Assembly (NCBI RefSeq): GCF_900111965.1
Contig: NZ_FOJT01000002.1
Span: 1 to 64,000 of the forward strand
Reading direction: 5' to 3'
Source of the DNA: Flavobacterium swingsii
GTDB lineage: Bacteria; Bacteroidota; Bacteroidia; Flavobacteriales; Flavobacteriaceae
Length of the DNA: 64,000 nt
In this document: piece after piece, positions 27,517 to 37,634 of the stretch
Position numbering within the stretch: position 1 is the stretch's first letter
How the letters are laid out: each line of letters begins with the position of its first letter
Position numbers and translations under genes: made by a program
The notes under the pieces: model-generated
What the model was told of the DNA's origin: nothing
What the model saw: only the letters and a program-made list of their open reading frames with translations
Database searches by the model: none

Positions 27517-28167
27517 ATGAAAGAGTTGGATTTATTAAAAAAAGATTGGAATAAAAACGATAATTATCCGAAGTTTTCGGAGCAGGAAATTTATGCGATG
27601 TTGCATAAAAATTCTTCTTCGACTGTAAAATGGATTTTTATAATTAGCATTTTAGAACTCAGTTTTGGGTTGGTTTTAGGAATTATTTTGTCATTTACAA
27701 AATTTGATATCGAAAACACGGAATTCTTAAAAACTATAGGTGTTTATAATTATTACGAAGCTTTTGTAGGTGTGTTATATGTTGTTGTTGTTTATTTTAT
27801 TATCAGATTTTATTTGATGTACAAAAAAGTTTCGACTACTGATAACACAAAACAATTGATGACAAATATTTTGAAAGCACGAAAAACAGTTCAGAATTAT
27901 ATATTATTTAATTTGATTGCTTTTGCTGTTGGGTTTGTGCCGTTTTTCTCTTACGTTTTGAAAATTAGTGCAGATAAAGCATCATTAGAAACCACAGGAA
28001 AATTAGTTGAAATTTCTACAAAAGGTTATATTCTAACTTTTTTACTAATCCTTGTAATTACAGGAATTTTTACAGCAATAATTTGGTTTGTTTATAAACT
28101 CTTGTACGGATTTTTATTAAAAAAACTAAAAAGAAATTTTGAAGAATTAAAGAAAATAGATCTTTAA
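27517..28167 (+). CDS. Membrane protein, likely partner of the ECF sigma factor
   Basis: 216 residues. A short N-terminal cytoplasmic segment (MKELDLLKKDWNKNDNYPKFSEQEIYAM) precedes four membrane helices (about 37-58, 78-100, 125-147, 165-200). No zinc-anti-sigma motif is visible, so an anti-sigma role is inferred from its position directly after the sigma gene. It is not recognised as a known family. The amphipathic N-terminus is the likely sigma-binding part. Confidence 0.68.
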   Translation: MKELDLLKKDWNKNDNYPKFSEQEIYAMLHKNSSSTVKWIFIISILELSFGLVLGIILSFTKFDIENTEFLKTIGVYNYYEAFVGVLYVVVVYFIIRFYLMYKKVSTTDNTKQLMTNILKARKTVQNYILFNLIAFAVGFVPFFSYVLKISADKASLETTGKLVEISTKGYILTFLLILVITGIFTAIIWFVYKLLYGFLLKKLKRNFEELKKIDL

Positions 28168-28191
28168 GTTTTTGGGCTATTGCTTAAAGCT

Positions 28192-29007
28192 TTAATACTG
28201 CCACTGGCGCAATCTGTCTAATTCTTTTTGTTCTTCGATTTCTTCGACAGGAATTACTTTTAGAAAAGAAGCATGTTGCTCGATAGCATATTCTACTTTT
28301 TCGACAATTTCTTCAATCGTATCATTATCATAATCAATAGCTAAAGGTTCTTTAATGGTAAACGTTTGTAGGATTCCTTTCTTTTTCATTCGGAGTCCTT
28401 TTTTGTCAAACGAACGACGAAAACCGTCAATAACAATGGGCACAACAATTGGTCTGTGTTGTTTTATAATATGAGCTGTTCCTTTACGAACAGGTTTAAA
28501 CGATTTTGTGGTTCCTTGCGGAAAAGTAATCACCCAACCATCGGCCAAAGCGATTTTTATATTTTCGGTATCATTAGGATTTACATCTTTTTTTTCTTTT
28601 TCATTTACATCTTTACCGCCTGCGCGCCAAGTTCTTTCTACAGAAATTGCTCCTGCGTAAGATAAAATTCTAGGTAATAAACCCGATTGCATGGTTTCTT
28701 TTGCCGCGACATAATAAATGTTTAATTTGGGTTGCCAGATATAACCAAGGTTTTTGATATTATCCTGACGACCGCTTAAACTAGCGTTAAAAACATGAAA
28801 CATAGCCACAACGTCGGCAAAATACGTCTGATGGTTCGATATAAACAAAACATTTGTATCTGGTAAAGCTTTAATGATTTCCGAACCATCTATTTGCAAT
28901 TCGTTAAAACCTCTGTAACGTCTGTGAGTAATGGCTGCAAAAATTCGGATTAACCATTTTTTCAGAAAAAGTATATGTCCAAAAGGATTTCTCTTAAATA
29001 ATCCCAT
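28192..29007 (-). CDS. plsC: 1-acyl-sn-glycerol-3-phosphate acyltransferase-like protein (PlsC family)
   Basis: 271 residues. The acyltransferase core is present: FISNHQTYFADVV (His then Asp) near 60, AISVERTWRAGG near 130, FPQGTTKS near 165 and PIVVPIVIDGF near 190. Compared with the classical HxxxxD and FPEGT motifs, here His and Asp are five residues apart and Glu is replaced by Gln. It probably makes or remodels phosphatidic acid or a lipid near the membrane (N-terminal KKWLIRIFAAITH). The variant motif leaves the exact acceptor open. Confidence 0.8.
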   Translation of the reverse strand: MGLFKRNPFGHILFLKKWLIRIFAAITHRRYRGFNELQIDGSEIIKALPDTNVLFISNHQTYFADVVAMFHVFNASLSGRQDNIKNLGYIWQPKLNIYYVAAKETMQSGLLPRILSYAGAISVERTWRAGGKDVNEKEKKDVNPNDTENIKIALADGWVITFPQGTTKSFKPVRKGTAHIIKQHRPIVVPIVIDGFRRSFDKKGLRMKKKGILQTFTIKEPLAIDYDNDTIEEIVEKVEYAIEQHASFLKVIPVEEIEEQKELDRLRQWQY

Positions 29008-29052
29008 AATTTTATAAAAAAAGTGAACTACAAATTTACGAAAACTATTAAG

Positions 29053-29691
29053 TTATAAGACTTTTTTTAGAATTTCTTTCAACTCGCTCATCATCATGGC
29101 AGTAGCTCCCCAAACCAAATGTTCATTTATCTGAAAAGCAGGAACTTGTATGTTTGAGGCGTAGGAAGTCGACATGTTTACAGTAATAACTATCTTTTCA
29201 TCAAGGAATTGATATAGTGGTAATTCGATAACTTCATCAACTTCATCAGGGCTTAAGGTAAACGAAAGTTCTTCTTCAGCAAAACCTAAAAATGGAGAAA
29301 CAAGAAAATTACTCGGCGGAATATAAACTTCGGTAAATGCTCTAATAAGAGTCACTTTTTTTGCAGCAACACCAATTTCTTCATGTGTTTCTCGTAAAGC
29401 AGTTTCGGAAAGTGATAAATCAAAATCTTCAACTTTTCCTCCAGGAAATGCAATTTGCGAGGCATGAATTCCGGGATAAGAATTTCTAACTATTAATGCC
29501 AAATGGGTGATGTTGTTTTTTGGATACAAAAGCATCAAAACTGCTGCTTTCTTGGGAATTATCTGCGAAAAATCTTGGTTATTTAATAACTCGATTCTTT
29601 CTGGCGGAATCATTTTTGCATGCGCAATAGTCGCTGGTAGCGATTCTTTTGCTATTTTTGGCACATATTTTAAAAAATCTGAAAAATCCAT
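29053..29691 (-). CDS. NUDIX hydrolase, CoA pyrophosphatase type
   Basis: 212 residues. NUDIX box about 90-112: FPGGKVEDFDLSLSETALRE followed by THEEIGV. The family hydrolyses CoA (or its oxidised forms) to phosphopantetheine and ADP; the sequence QIAFPGGK and PFLGF near 130 fit. It is 46 bases upstream of the PlsC-like gene on the same strand and may be co-transcribed. Confidence 0.85.
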   Translation of the reverse strand: MDFSDFLKYVPKIAKESLPATIAHAKMIPPERIELLNNQDFSQIIPKKAAVLMLLYPKNNITHLALIVRNSYPGIHASQIAFPGGKVEDFDLSLSETALRETHEEIGVAAKKVTLIRAFTEVYIPPSNFLVSPFLGFAEEELSFTLSPDEVDEVIELPLYQFLDEKIVITVNMSTSYASNIQVPAFQINEHLVWGATAMMMSELKEILKKVL

Positions 29692-29795
29692 TTCGCAATT
29701 TTTAAAAAGAAATTAATTTACTAGTTTAGAAAAAAACACAAACATAAAGATAGCTTAAATATTTCAAGTTCCAAATTCTTATATTATAATAAATC

Positions 29796-30227
29796 ATGTA
29801 CACCAAAGAAGAAAGCCAAAGATTGAAACGAGAATTCTGGATTTCATTTGCCGAGAAATACCCAAGAAAATGGATTTTGTACGACACAAAAATTAAAGAT
29901 TTTTCTTTTAAGTTTTTTGTCGATAATAAAAAAGCGCAAGTTCTTATTGATATAGAAATGCGTGATGCCGAGAAAAGAAAATCTTATTTTGAAAAATTAG
30001 AATCTCTAAAAAATATTCTTGAAGAAGAATACATCAAAGATTTAGTTTTTGAAAACAAATACACACTCGAAAGCGAAAAAACCATCAGCCGTATTTGGGT
30101 TGAAAAGCTCGAAGTTAGCGTAAGTAATAGACAATATTGGGACGAAATTTTCGATTTTTTTAACGAAAAAATGGACAAGTTAGAACGTTTTTTTCTCGAA
30201 TATGAAGATTTTATTAAGGATATTTAA
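29796..30227 (+). CDS. DUF4268-family protein
   Basis: 143 residues, acidic and helical with a charged pattern (EESQRLKREFWISFAEKYP; NKKAQVLIDIEMRDAEKRK; FFNEKMDKLERFFLEYEDF). It matches DUF4268, which occurs alone or fused to nucleases. No catalytic residues are certain. Divergent from the NUDIX gene; followed at once by the 32-bp hairpin at 30237. Confidence 0.78.
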   Translation: MYTKEESQRLKREFWISFAEKYPRKWILYDTKIKDFSFKFFVDNKKAQVLIDIEMRDAEKRKSYFEKLESLKNILEEEYIKDLVFENKYTLESEKTISRIWVEKLEVSVSNRQYWDEIFDFFNEKMDKLERFFLEYEDFIKDI

Positions 30228-30236
30228 AGAAAAACT

Positions 30237-30332
30237 TTTCACAGAGATACGCAAAGAAAACACGGAGATTCTCCAAGAAAAATTTAAAAAACTTAGTGTG
30301 TCTCTGTGTTTTCTTTGCGTATCTCTGTGAAA
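30237..30332. repeat. 32-bp inverted repeat downstream of the DUF4268 gene
   Basis: Bases 30237-30268 and 30301-30332 are complementary over 32 positions with one G-T wobble, loop 32 nt. Arms contain ACAGAGATACGCAAAG. It belongs to the type of hairpin with repeated words near CACAGA seen in Bacteroidota intergenic DNA. The rest of the gap to 30544 holds one hairpin terminator (30387-30411). Confidence 0.85.
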
Positions 30333-30386
30333 TAATAATAAAAAAAATACTTAGCAAAGCCGACGATATAACTATTTAAAACAAAA

Positions 30387-30411
30387 AAGTCAGCACCTAA
30401 ATGCTGACTTT
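30387..30411. terminator. Hairpin in the gap between the DUF4268 and DUF4197 genes
   Basis: AAGTCAGCA (30387-30395) and TGCTGACTT (30402-30410) with A and T runs. It ends + transcription or the minus transcript that comes from the DUF4197 genes. Confidence 0.8.
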
Positions 30412-30543
30412 CTTATAAACTAACCAAACCAAACAAAATTCTATGAATTCTTATACAAAGAACGGAATTCTTTTTATAATTTAACGTTAAAACTATGTTA
30501 TTTTATCATTAAATGTTAAAAAATAGGATTTTATTTAATAAAA

Positions 30544-31251
30544 TTATTTCTTATCTTGCATTGCAAAAACATTCTTCAATAAATTAGAAGTTCTAGCATT
30601 TATATTGGTTCTAATTTCTTTTTCTTCGACAGCAATCATTTTAAAAACCCCATTCATGGCTTGGTTTGTAACATAATCGGTCAAGTCGGGATTTACTTTT
30701 TTAACCAACGGAATGCTATTGTATTTTGTGATAATTTGTGTCCATATTTTATCAGCGCCAACTTTTGCAAACGAATTCTTAATCACAGGATTAAATTTTC
30801 CATACAAAGCAGTCGATGTAGAGCCTTGCAAATAAGTTGTAGCAGCAGTCTCGTTACCCATCAAAATATTTTTTGCATCAGTAAAACTCATTCCAATTAC
30901 TGCATCGACAAAAATTGGAGTCGCTTCTTTTACAGCATCTTCGGCTGTACGATTTATTGCTCTCAAACCATCATCAGCCAGTTTGCTCATACCAATTTTT
31001 CTCAAACCAGCATCTACTTTTTTCAATTCCTCAGGCAATAAGATTTTTACCGCTTCATTCTTAAAAAAACCATCGGTAGTAGTCAGTTTTGTTACTTGTT
31101 TTGAGATTCCGTTGTTTAGTGCTTCTTTCAAACCACCAGCAATGTCTACATTTCCTTGTTCTAAAATTCCAGGTAATTGATTAGCTACTTGTTGTAATTC
31201 GGCACAACCAAAAAATGGAAGAATGGCCAATAATAATATCGATTTTTTCAT
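30544..31251 (-). CDS. DUF4197-family lipoprotein
   Basis: 235 residues. Signal MKKSILLLAILPFFGC with lipobox Cys, so it is membrane-anchored. The DUF4197 core spans 35-233: GLKEALNNGISKQV, FFKNEAVKILLPEEL, LRKIGMSKLADDG, VKKVNPDLTDYVTNQAM. Function unknown. Its closest relative is the gene directly upstream (31264-31986), about 70% alike by eye in the core, a tandem duplication. The two starts and stops are 12 bases apart, so one operon. Confidence 0.85.
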   Translation of the reverse strand: MKKSILLLAILPFFGCAELQQVANQLPGILEQGNVDIAGGLKEALNNGISKQVTKLTTTDGFFKNEAVKILLPEELKKVDAGLRKIGMSKLADDGLRAINRTAEDAVKEATPIFVDAVIGMSFTDAKNILMGNETAATTYLQGSTSTALYGKFNPVIKNSFAKVGADKIWTQIITKYNSIPLVKKVNPDLTDYVTNQAMNGVFKMIAVEEKEIRTNINARTSNLLKNVFAMQDKK

Positions 31252-31263
31252 AATTAGAATATA

Positions 31264-31986
31264 TTATTTTTTGTCTTGCATGGCAAAAACTTGTTGTAGT
31301 AAATTAGAAGTTCTTGAGCCTAAATTGGTTCTTATGTTTTTTTCTTCTACTGTAATCATCTTAAAAACACCGTCTAAAGCTTTGTTTGTTACATAATCAG
31401 TAATGTCCGGATTTACTTTTTTAACTAAAGGGATGGCATTGTATTTTGTAATGATATTCGACCAAATCACATCAGCTCCTACTTTCCCAATAGATTGCTT
31501 TACAACAGGACTAAACTTTGTATACAAATCTTTGGTAGTAGCGTTTTGCAGGTAAGCAGTAGCGGCATTTTCTTTGCCCATTAAGATGTTTTTAGCATCA
31601 CTAAAATTTATATTTTTTACTGCCGAAACAAAAATAGGAGTAGATTCTTTCACAGCATCTTCGGCGGCGCGATTCAAAGCTTTAATTCCATCATCAGCCA
31701 GTTTACTCATGCCTAATTTTCTTAAAGTTTTATCTACTTTTTGCAATTCAGCGGGCATAATTATTTTTACCGCTTCATTTTTATAAAAACCATCTAGAGC
31801 GGTTAATTTAGAGACTTGATCCGTAACTCCTTTATTCAGAGCTTCCTTCAAACCGGCAGCAATATCTATCCCAGAATTGGTTTTAGTAATACTAGATAAT
31901 TTGTCTTGTCCTTTTTTTAAAAGATCTTTCAGTTGCGCATTACCAATCATTGGAATGAAAACAGCTAGTAAAAATATTTTTTTCAT
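31264..31986 (-). CDS. DUF4197-family periplasmic protein
   Basis: 240 residues. Signal MKKIFLLAVFIPMIGNA with an ordinary signal-peptidase site and no lipobox, unlike its neighbour. Core motifs GLKEALNKGVTDQV, FYKNEAVKIIMPAEL, LRKLGMSKLADDG and VKKVNPDITDYVTNKAL match the paralog. One of the pair is lipidated and the other soluble. Copy D of the dispersed repeat lies upstream. Confidence 0.85.
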   Translation of the reverse strand: MKKIFLLAVFIPMIGNAQLKDLLKKGQDKLSSITKTNSGIDIAAGLKEALNKGVTDQVSKLTALDGFYKNEAVKIIMPAELQKVDKTLRKLGMSKLADDGIKALNRAAEDAVKESTPIFVSAVKNINFSDAKNILMGKENAATAYLQNATTKDLYTKFSPVVKQSIGKVGADVIWSNIITKYNAIPLVKKVNPDITDYVTNKALDGVFKMITVEEKNIRTNLGSRTSNLLQQVFAMQDKK

Positions 31987-32074
31987 AAGTAAATGTGTTT
32001 ACCAAATTTACAAACAAAAATAGAGCCAATATTTTATTTAGAAGCACAAACTTTACGATTTCTTTCAACACATA

Positions 32075-32191
32075 TCCTGCTATACGTTTCAATCTTTTGC
32101 TTTCTAAAGAAAAAAGCAAAAGGATTTCCACTGCAAACGCAGTTCACTGAACTTCGATGAAAATAAAAGTATAGTGAAGTAATCAGGGCTA
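32075..32191. repeat. Dispersed intergenic element, copy D, with 48-nt insert in the right half
   Basis: Left half-site GCTATACGTTTCAATC at 32079-32094, centre GCTTTC / AAAGCAAAAGG, right half-site interrupted after CCACT by 32133-32180 (48 nt, begins GCAAACGC, ends GTGAAGT), then AATCAGGGCT. The insert matches that of copy E at 41 of 48 positions by my count. Confidence 0.85.
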
Positions 32192-32289
32192 AATAGTAAC
32201 TTTATTTTATCCTTCAAAACTTTTTGGCTTTGTATCATTTCGAACAAAAAAATTGTAAATTTGCTACTCAAAAATATCAAATCCTCAAA

Positions 32290-35200
32290 ATGGAACCACA
32301 AATACCTTATATCCCAATAAATAAAGTACGAATAGTAACTGCAGCAGCACTTTTCGACGGTCACGATGCAGCGATAAATATCATGCGAAGAATAATTCAA
32401 GCTACAGGAGTAGAAGTAATTCATCTTGGCCATGACCGTAGCGTTGAAGAAGTAGTAAATACAGCCATTCAAGAAGATGCAAATGCAATTGCTATTACCT
32501 CATATCAAGGTGGTCATAATGAGTATTTTAAGTTTATGTACGATTTGCTTAAAGAAAAAGGAGCAGGGCATATCAAAATATTTGGTGGTGGTGGTGGTGT
32601 AATTTTGCCAAGCGAAATTGCCGATTTACAAGACTACGGAATCACTCGTATTTATGCGCCAGATGATGGTCGCGCCATGGGATTGCAAGGCATGATAAAC
32701 GATTTAGTGCAACGTTCAGATTTTCCTGTTGGAGACAAACTAAACGGAGAATTATCTCACATTGAAGAGAAAAATCCAACGGCAATTGCCCGTTTAATCT
32801 CTGCTGCCGAAAATTTCCCAGAAATAGCAAAACCTTATTTTGATAAAATTCACAAGCAAAACGAAACCTCAAAAATTCCAGTTTTAGGAATTACAGGAAC
32901 TGGAGGTTCAGGAAAATCATCGTTAGTAGATGAATTAGTTCGTCGTTTCTTAATCGATTTTCCAGAAAAAACTATTGGATTAATTTCCGTCGATCCATCA
33001 AAAAGGAAAACAGGAGGAGCTTTGTTAGGAGATAGAATTCGTATGAACGCCATTAATAATCCTAGAGTTTATATGCGTTCGTTGGCAACACGTCAATCAA
33101 ACTTAGCGTTGTCTAAATATGTTGCCGAAGCCATTCAAGTATTAAAAGCAGCAAAATATGATATTATAATCTTAGAGACTTCGGGAATTGGACAATCTGA
33201 TACCGAAATCATGGACCATTCTGATGTTTCTCTTTATGTAATGACACCAGAATTTGGAGCTGCAACTCAGTTGGAAAAAATTGATATGTTAGATTTTGCC
33301 GATTTGGTAGCTTTAAATAAATTCGACAAACGTGGCGCACTCGATGCTATTCGTGATGTAAAAAAACAATACCAACGCAATCATAATTTGTGGGATGCAA
33401 GTCCAGATGATATGCCAGTTTTCGGGACGATAGCTTCGCAGTTTAACGATCCAGGAATGAATACGTTGTATAAATCGATAATGGATAAAATTGTCGAAAA
33501 AACAGATTCAGATTTAAAATCGACTTTCAAAATAACTCGTGAAATGAGCGAGAAAATTTTTGTAATTCCACCACACAGAACACGTTATTTGTCTGAAATT
33601 GCAGAGAATAATCGCAAATACGATGTAACTGCAAAAACACAACAAGAAGTAGCTCAAAAACTATACGGAATTTATAAAACTATCGAATCTGTTTCTGGAA
33701 AAACACCAATTATTGCAAAATCTGGTATCGACGATAGTTCAGTTTTGCCTTCTGCAATCGAAAGTGAAAAGAATGCTGAAAACAGAATATTCCTTAATTT
33801 ACTTCTCAATCAATTTGATAAAGTAAAAATGGACTTAGATGCTTACAACTGGGAAGTAATTCTCACTTGGGAAGAGAAAGTAAATAAATACAAAAATCCT
33901 TTTTATACGTTCAAAGTTCGTGATAAGGAAATAAAAATTGCGACACATACCGAAAGTTTATCACATTCTCAAATTCCAAAAATATCATTACCAAAGTATC
34001 AAGCTTGGGGAGATATCTTGAAATGGAACTTGCAAGAAAATGTACCAGGAGAATTTCCTTTTGCATCTGGATTGTATCCTTTCAAACGTGAAGGAGAAGA
34101 TCCAAGTCGAATGTTTGCCGGTGAAGGTGGACCAGAAAGAACCAACAAACGTTTTCATTATGTTTCTGCAGGATTGCCAGCAAAAAGACTTTCTACCGCT
34201 TTTGATAGTGTAACTTTATACGGAAACGATCCACATGTTCGTCCAGATATTTACGGAAAAATCGGAAACGCAGGAGTTTCTATTTGTTGTTTAGATGATG
34301 CTAAAAAGCTGTATTCAGGTTTCGATTTGGTTCATGCTATGACATCAGTTTCTATGACTATCAATGGGCCAGCACCAATGTTGCTTGGTTTCTTTATGAA
34401 TGCTGCTATCGACCAACAATGCGAATTTTACATCAAAGAAAATAATCTTGAAGTTGAAGTTCAAGAAAAAATAAACGAAATCTACAAGAAAAAAGGAATT
34501 ACGAGACCAAGTTACCAAGGAGAAATTCCTGCTGGAAATAATGGTTTGGGATTAATGCTTTTGGGTGTTACTGGAGATCAAGTTTTGCCTTCAGACGTTT
34601 ATAATGATATCAAAATAAGAACATTATCTCAAGTTCGTGGAACCGTTCAAGCCGATATTCTTAAAGAAGATCAAGCACAAAATACCTGTATTTTCTCGAC
34701 CGAATTTGCTTTGCGTTTAATGGGTGACGTGCAAGAATATTTCATCAAAGAAAATGTAAGAAACTTTTATTCGGTTTCTATTTCGGGTTATCATATTGCC
34801 GAAGCAGGTTCTAATCCAATCACGCAATTGGCATTCACGCTTTCTAATGGTTTCACTTACGTGGAATATTATTTGAGTCGTGGAATGAATATTAATGATT
34901 TTGGACCAAATCTTTCGTTCTTTTTCTCAAACGGAATCGATCCAGAATATGCAGTAATTGGTCGTGTAGCTCGTAAAATTTGGGCGAAAGCCATGAAAAA
35001 CAAATATGGAGCTAATGAAAGAGCCCAAATGTTGAAATATCATATTCAAACATCTGGACGCTCGTTACACGCACAAGAAATAGATTTCAACGATATTCGT
35101 ACGACTTTACAAGCTTTATATGCAATTTATGACAACTGTAATTCGTTGCATACCAATGCTTATGATGAAGCGATTACAACTCCAACGGAAGAATCTGTGC

Positions 35201-35736
35201 GTCGTGCGATGGCAATTCAGTTGATTATTAATAAAGAATTAGGATTGGCGAAAAATGAAAACCCAATTCAAGGTTCGTTTATCATCGAAGAATTGACCGA
35301 TTTAGTAGAAGACGCAGTTTTAGCTGAATTTGATAGAATTACGGAACGTGGTGGCGTTCTTGGTGCCATGGAAACTATGTACCAACGTAGTAAAATTCAA
35401 GAAGAAAGTTTGTATTACGAAACCTTGAAACACACTGGTGAATTCCCAATTATTGGTGTAAATACTTTTTTGAGTTCTAAAGGCTCTCCAACTGTAATTC
35501 CTGCCGAAGTAATTCGTGCCACCGAAGAAGAAAAACAATATCAAATAGATATGTTGACTAATTTGCATAAAGGAAGTGCTGATAAAGTGGAAGAGCACTT
35601 AAATACATTGCAAGAGGCAGCCATCAAAAACGAAAACCTTTTCGCACATTTAATGGAAGCCACAAAAGTTTGTTCGTTAGGACAAATTACTAGCGCCTTG
35701 TTTGAAGTTGGTGGGCAATATAGAAGGAATATGTAA
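32290..35736 (+). CDS. icmF: Fused B12-dependent acyl-CoA mutase (isobutyryl-CoA mutase-type, IcmF)
   Basis: 1148 residues. Domain order: B12-binding about 10-140 ([10 protein letters not shown] then ITSYQGGHN and FGGGGG), P-loop GTPase chaperone about 195-400 ([34 protein letters not shown]), a linker, then the mutase barrel about 550-1100 ([42 protein letters not shown]). It rearranges a branched acyl-CoA with adenosylcobalamin, the G domain serving as its built-in chaperone. The substrate site reads Tyr/Gln by my alignment. I chose ATG 32290, after the promoter TAAATTTG (32256-32263), over upstream TTG. Monocistronic, no B12 riboswitch seen. Confidence 0.93.
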   Translation: MEPQIPYIPINKVRIVTAAALFDGHDAAINIMRRIIQATGVEVIHLGHDRSVEEVVNTAIQEDANAIAITSYQGGHNEYFKFMYDLLKEKGAGHIKIFGGGGGVILPSEIADLQDYGITRIYAPDDGRAMGLQGMINDLVQRSDFPVGDKLNGELSHIEEKNPTAIARLISAAENFPEIAKPYFDKIHKQNETSKIPVLGITGTGGSGKSSLVDELVRRFLIDFPEKTIGLISVDPSKRKTGGALLGDRIRMNAINNPRVYMRSLATRQSNLALSKYVAEAIQVLKAAKYDIIILETSGIGQSDTEIMDHSDVSLYVMTPEFGAATQLEKIDMLDFADLVALNKFDKRGALDAIRDVKKQYQRNHNLWDASPDDMPVFGTIASQFNDPGMNTLYKSIMDKIVEKTDSDLKSTFKITREMSEKIFVIPPHRTRYLSEIAENNRKYDVTAKTQQEVAQKLYGIYKTIESVSGKTPIIAKSGIDDSSVLPSAIESEKNAENRIFLNLLLNQFDKVKMDLDAYNWEVILTWEEKVNKYKNPFYTFKVRDKEIKIATHTESLSHSQIPKISLPKYQAWGDILKWNLQENVPGEFPFASGLYPFKREGEDPSRMFAGEGGPERTNKRFHYVSAGLPAKRLSTAFDSVTLYGNDPHVRPDIYGKIGNAGVSICCLDDAKKLYSGFDLVHAMTSVSMTINGPAPMLLGFFMNAAIDQQCEFYIKENNLEVEVQEKINEIYKKKGITRPSYQGEIPAGNNGLGLMLLGVTGDQVLPSDVYNDIKIRTLSQVRGTVQADILKEDQAQNTCIFSTEFALRLMGDVQEYFIKENVRNFYSVSISGYHIAEAGSNPITQLAFTLSNGFTYVEYYLSRGMNINDFGPNLSFFFSNGIDPEYAVIGRVARKIWAKAMKNKYGANERAQMLKYHIQTSGRSLHAQEIDFNDIRTTLQALYAIYDNCNSLHTNAYDEAITTPTEESVRRAMAIQLIINKELGLAKNENPIQGSFIIEELTDLVEDAVLAEFDRITERGGVLGAMETMYQRSKIQEESLYYETLKHTGEFPIIGVNTFLSSKGSPTVIPAEVIRATEEEKQYQIDMLTNLHKGSADKVEEHLNTLQEAAIKNENLFAHLMEATKVCSLGQITSALFEVGGQYRRNM

Positions 35737-35771
35737 CGTTTCTATTATAAGAAATGAAGAAATTTATATTT

Positions 35772-35797
35772 AAAACCTTTCATTTTGAAAGGTTTTT
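35772..35797 (+). terminator. Terminator of icmF
   Basis: AAAACCTTTCA and TGAAAGGTTTT around loop TTT, then TTCTTTTTTT. 35 bases after the stop. Confidence 0.9.
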
Positions 35798-35877
35798 TCT
35801 TTTTTTGATAGAAAAAAGAAACTTTGGCACAGTTAATGAATAGCCTTTAATAACATTAATCATTAAACCAGAAAATT

Positions 35878-36402
35878 ATGAAGAAAATTATATTATTACT
35901 AGCTTTTATCAGTATGATAACGCTACAAAGTTGTACGGTTCACGAAGAAGTGGTAACTCCAGTACAAACAACAGATAACGATACGATTAGTGAAGTTCTT
36001 GAATATACAGTTTCTTTCAATTCAGGAAATAATTACAAAAGATTAATCACTTTCAATCGACCTATTTATACATCGGATATGGTTTTAGTATATCGTTTGG
36101 ATAATAATCTCGTAAACAACGGTACTGATGTTTGGAGACAAATGCCACAAACTTATTATTTAGGAACAACGGGCGAGTTAGATTATAACTTCGATTTTAC
36201 AAATTACGATGTTAATATTTTTCTTGGTGCCAACTTCGATTTGAATACATTGTCATCAGATTGGACACAAAATCAAACCTTTAGAATCGTAATTGTACCA
36301 GCTTATTTTGGTAATAAAATGGCAATCGATTATTCAAATTATGATGCAGTTGTAAAAGCATACAATCTTGATGATTCGAAAATAATAAAAAATAGAAATT
36401 AG
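35878..36402 (+). CDS. Lipoprotein of unknown function
   Basis: 174 residues. Lipobox QSC at residue 19. The mature protein is rich in Asn, Asp, Tyr and beta pattern (FNSGNNYKRLITFN; LDYNFDFTNYDVNIFL); I recognise no family. Preceded by 75 bases with a terminator of icmF; followed by a hairpin. Confidence 0.75.
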   Translation: MKKIILLLAFISMITLQSCTVHEEVVTPVQTTDNDTISEVLEYTVSFNSGNNYKRLITFNRPIYTSDMVLVYRLDNNLVNNGTDVWRQMPQTYYLGTTGELDYNFDFTNYDVNIFLGANFDLNTLSSDWTQNQTFRIVIVPAYFGNKMAIDYSNYDAVVKAYNLDDSKIIKNRN

Positions 36403-36423
36403 TTTAGTTAAAGTTAGGTGAAG

Positions 36424-36453
36424 AAGAGATTGTGTAATGCAATCTCTTTTTTT
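36424..36453 (+). terminator. Terminator after the 35878 lipoprotein gene
   Basis: AAGAGATTG (36424-36432) and CAATCTCTT with a T run. Confidence 0.88.
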
Positions 36454-36497
36454 ATGGCATCTATTTCATGAAATTGTACATTTGTAAAAAAGAATTT

Positions 36498-37478
36498 ATG
36501 AATTTTCGATTTCTATTGTTTTGTATTCTAATTTCTATCGAAGGAATATCTCAAACTTTAGGTTGTACTGATGTTTTGGCGAAAAATTATAATTCTAAGG
36601 CTACTATTAATGATGGAAATTGTGTTTATAAAAAAGAGACAATTAACCTTACTCGTTTTTTTGTATTAAATGAAAAATTAAAAGAAACTTCGGGACTTAT
36701 ACATTGGAATAATAGACTTTGGACGCACAATGATGATACGGATACAAATTTGTATGCGTTAGATACTATAGATGGAAAAATTCTAGAAACTTATAATTTG
36801 CCAAATGTTACAAACACCGATTGGGAAGAAATATCACAGGATGAAAATTATTTATACATAGGCGATTTCGGAAATAATGCTTCGGGTAATCGAACGGATT
36901 TACATATTTTACGAATCGAAAAAAGTTCGTTATTAGCCAGAAATCCAATAATAGATAAAATTGAATTTAAATATTCAAATCAAACTAATTTTACCAAACA
37001 ATTTGCTAACAAAACTAATTTCGACTGTGAAGCTTTCGTAGTTACAAAGGATAGTATTTATCTTTTTACCAAAGAATGGAAAACCAAGCAAACAACAATT
37101 TATTCATTGCCAAAAACGCCAGGAAAGTATATTGCGAAGCAAAAAGAAGTTTATAATATTAAAGGTTTGATAACAGGCGCAACTTATTTAAAAGCAAAAA
37201 ATATTTTAGCTCTTTGCGGATATACTAGAAACGGAAAGCCGTTTGTCAATTTGTTTTATGATTTTAAAGAAAATAATTTTTTTGCAGGCAATAAAAGAAA
37301 AATAAAACTAAAAACTCGTTTTTTGCAAATAGAAGGAATCTCTACAAATGATGGATTACATTATTATATAACAAACGAACATTTAAAGTTTGTGTTGGCT
37401 AATAATCCGCAAGAAATGCATGTTTTCGATTTTAGTAAATATCTAAACCCATTTATTGATTCAAATACGATTAAATAA
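36498..37478 (+). CDS. Secreted beta-propeller-like protein
   Basis: 326 residues. Signal peptide about 1-19 (MNFRFLLFCILISIEGISQ). Residues 22-45 read GCTDVLAKNYNSKATINDGN, a short Cys-bounded unit common at the start or end of Bacteroidota secreted proteins. The rest has repeated beta blades (WNNRLWTHNDDTDTNLYAL; NYLYIGDFGNNASGN; FVVTKDSIYLFTKEW), typical of a WD-like or SdiA-regulated propeller. No active site is seen. I use ATG 36498 because it begins a proper signal peptide; an upstream in-frame ATG at 36468 adds a lysine-rich tail. Confidence 0.72.
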   Translation: MNFRFLLFCILISIEGISQTLGCTDVLAKNYNSKATINDGNCVYKKETINLTRFFVLNEKLKETSGLIHWNNRLWTHNDDTDTNLYALDTIDGKILETYNLPNVTNTDWEEISQDENYLYIGDFGNNASGNRTDLHILRIEKSSLLARNPIIDKIEFKYSNQTNFTKQFANKTNFDCEAFVVTKDSIYLFTKEWKTKQTTIYSLPKTPGKYIAKQKEVYNIKGLITGATYLKAKNILALCGYTRNGKPFVNLFYDFKENNFFAGNKRKIKLKTRFLQIEGISTNDGLHYYITNEHLKFVLANNPQEMHVFDFSKYLNPFIDSNTIK

Positions 37479-37634
37479 TGTTTAATATAATATGTTAATT
37501 ATGAATATGTTGAAGATTATTTATAATTAATTTAACAGCACTTTGTCAAAATTCATAGTAAATTTATGTTTAAGATTTTTTCAAAAATACTTTTAACCCA
37601 ACAATTGATTTTCATTAATCAAAAAAAAAGTGTT

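Noticed and set aside
32224..32289. Upstream TTG start of icmF
   Set aside because: The extra 22 codons cover the promoter TAAATTTG and have no family similarity.
32192..32289. Possible cobalamin riboswitch before icmF
   Set aside because: The leader is too short and contains no B12-box-like sequence or suitable stem set.
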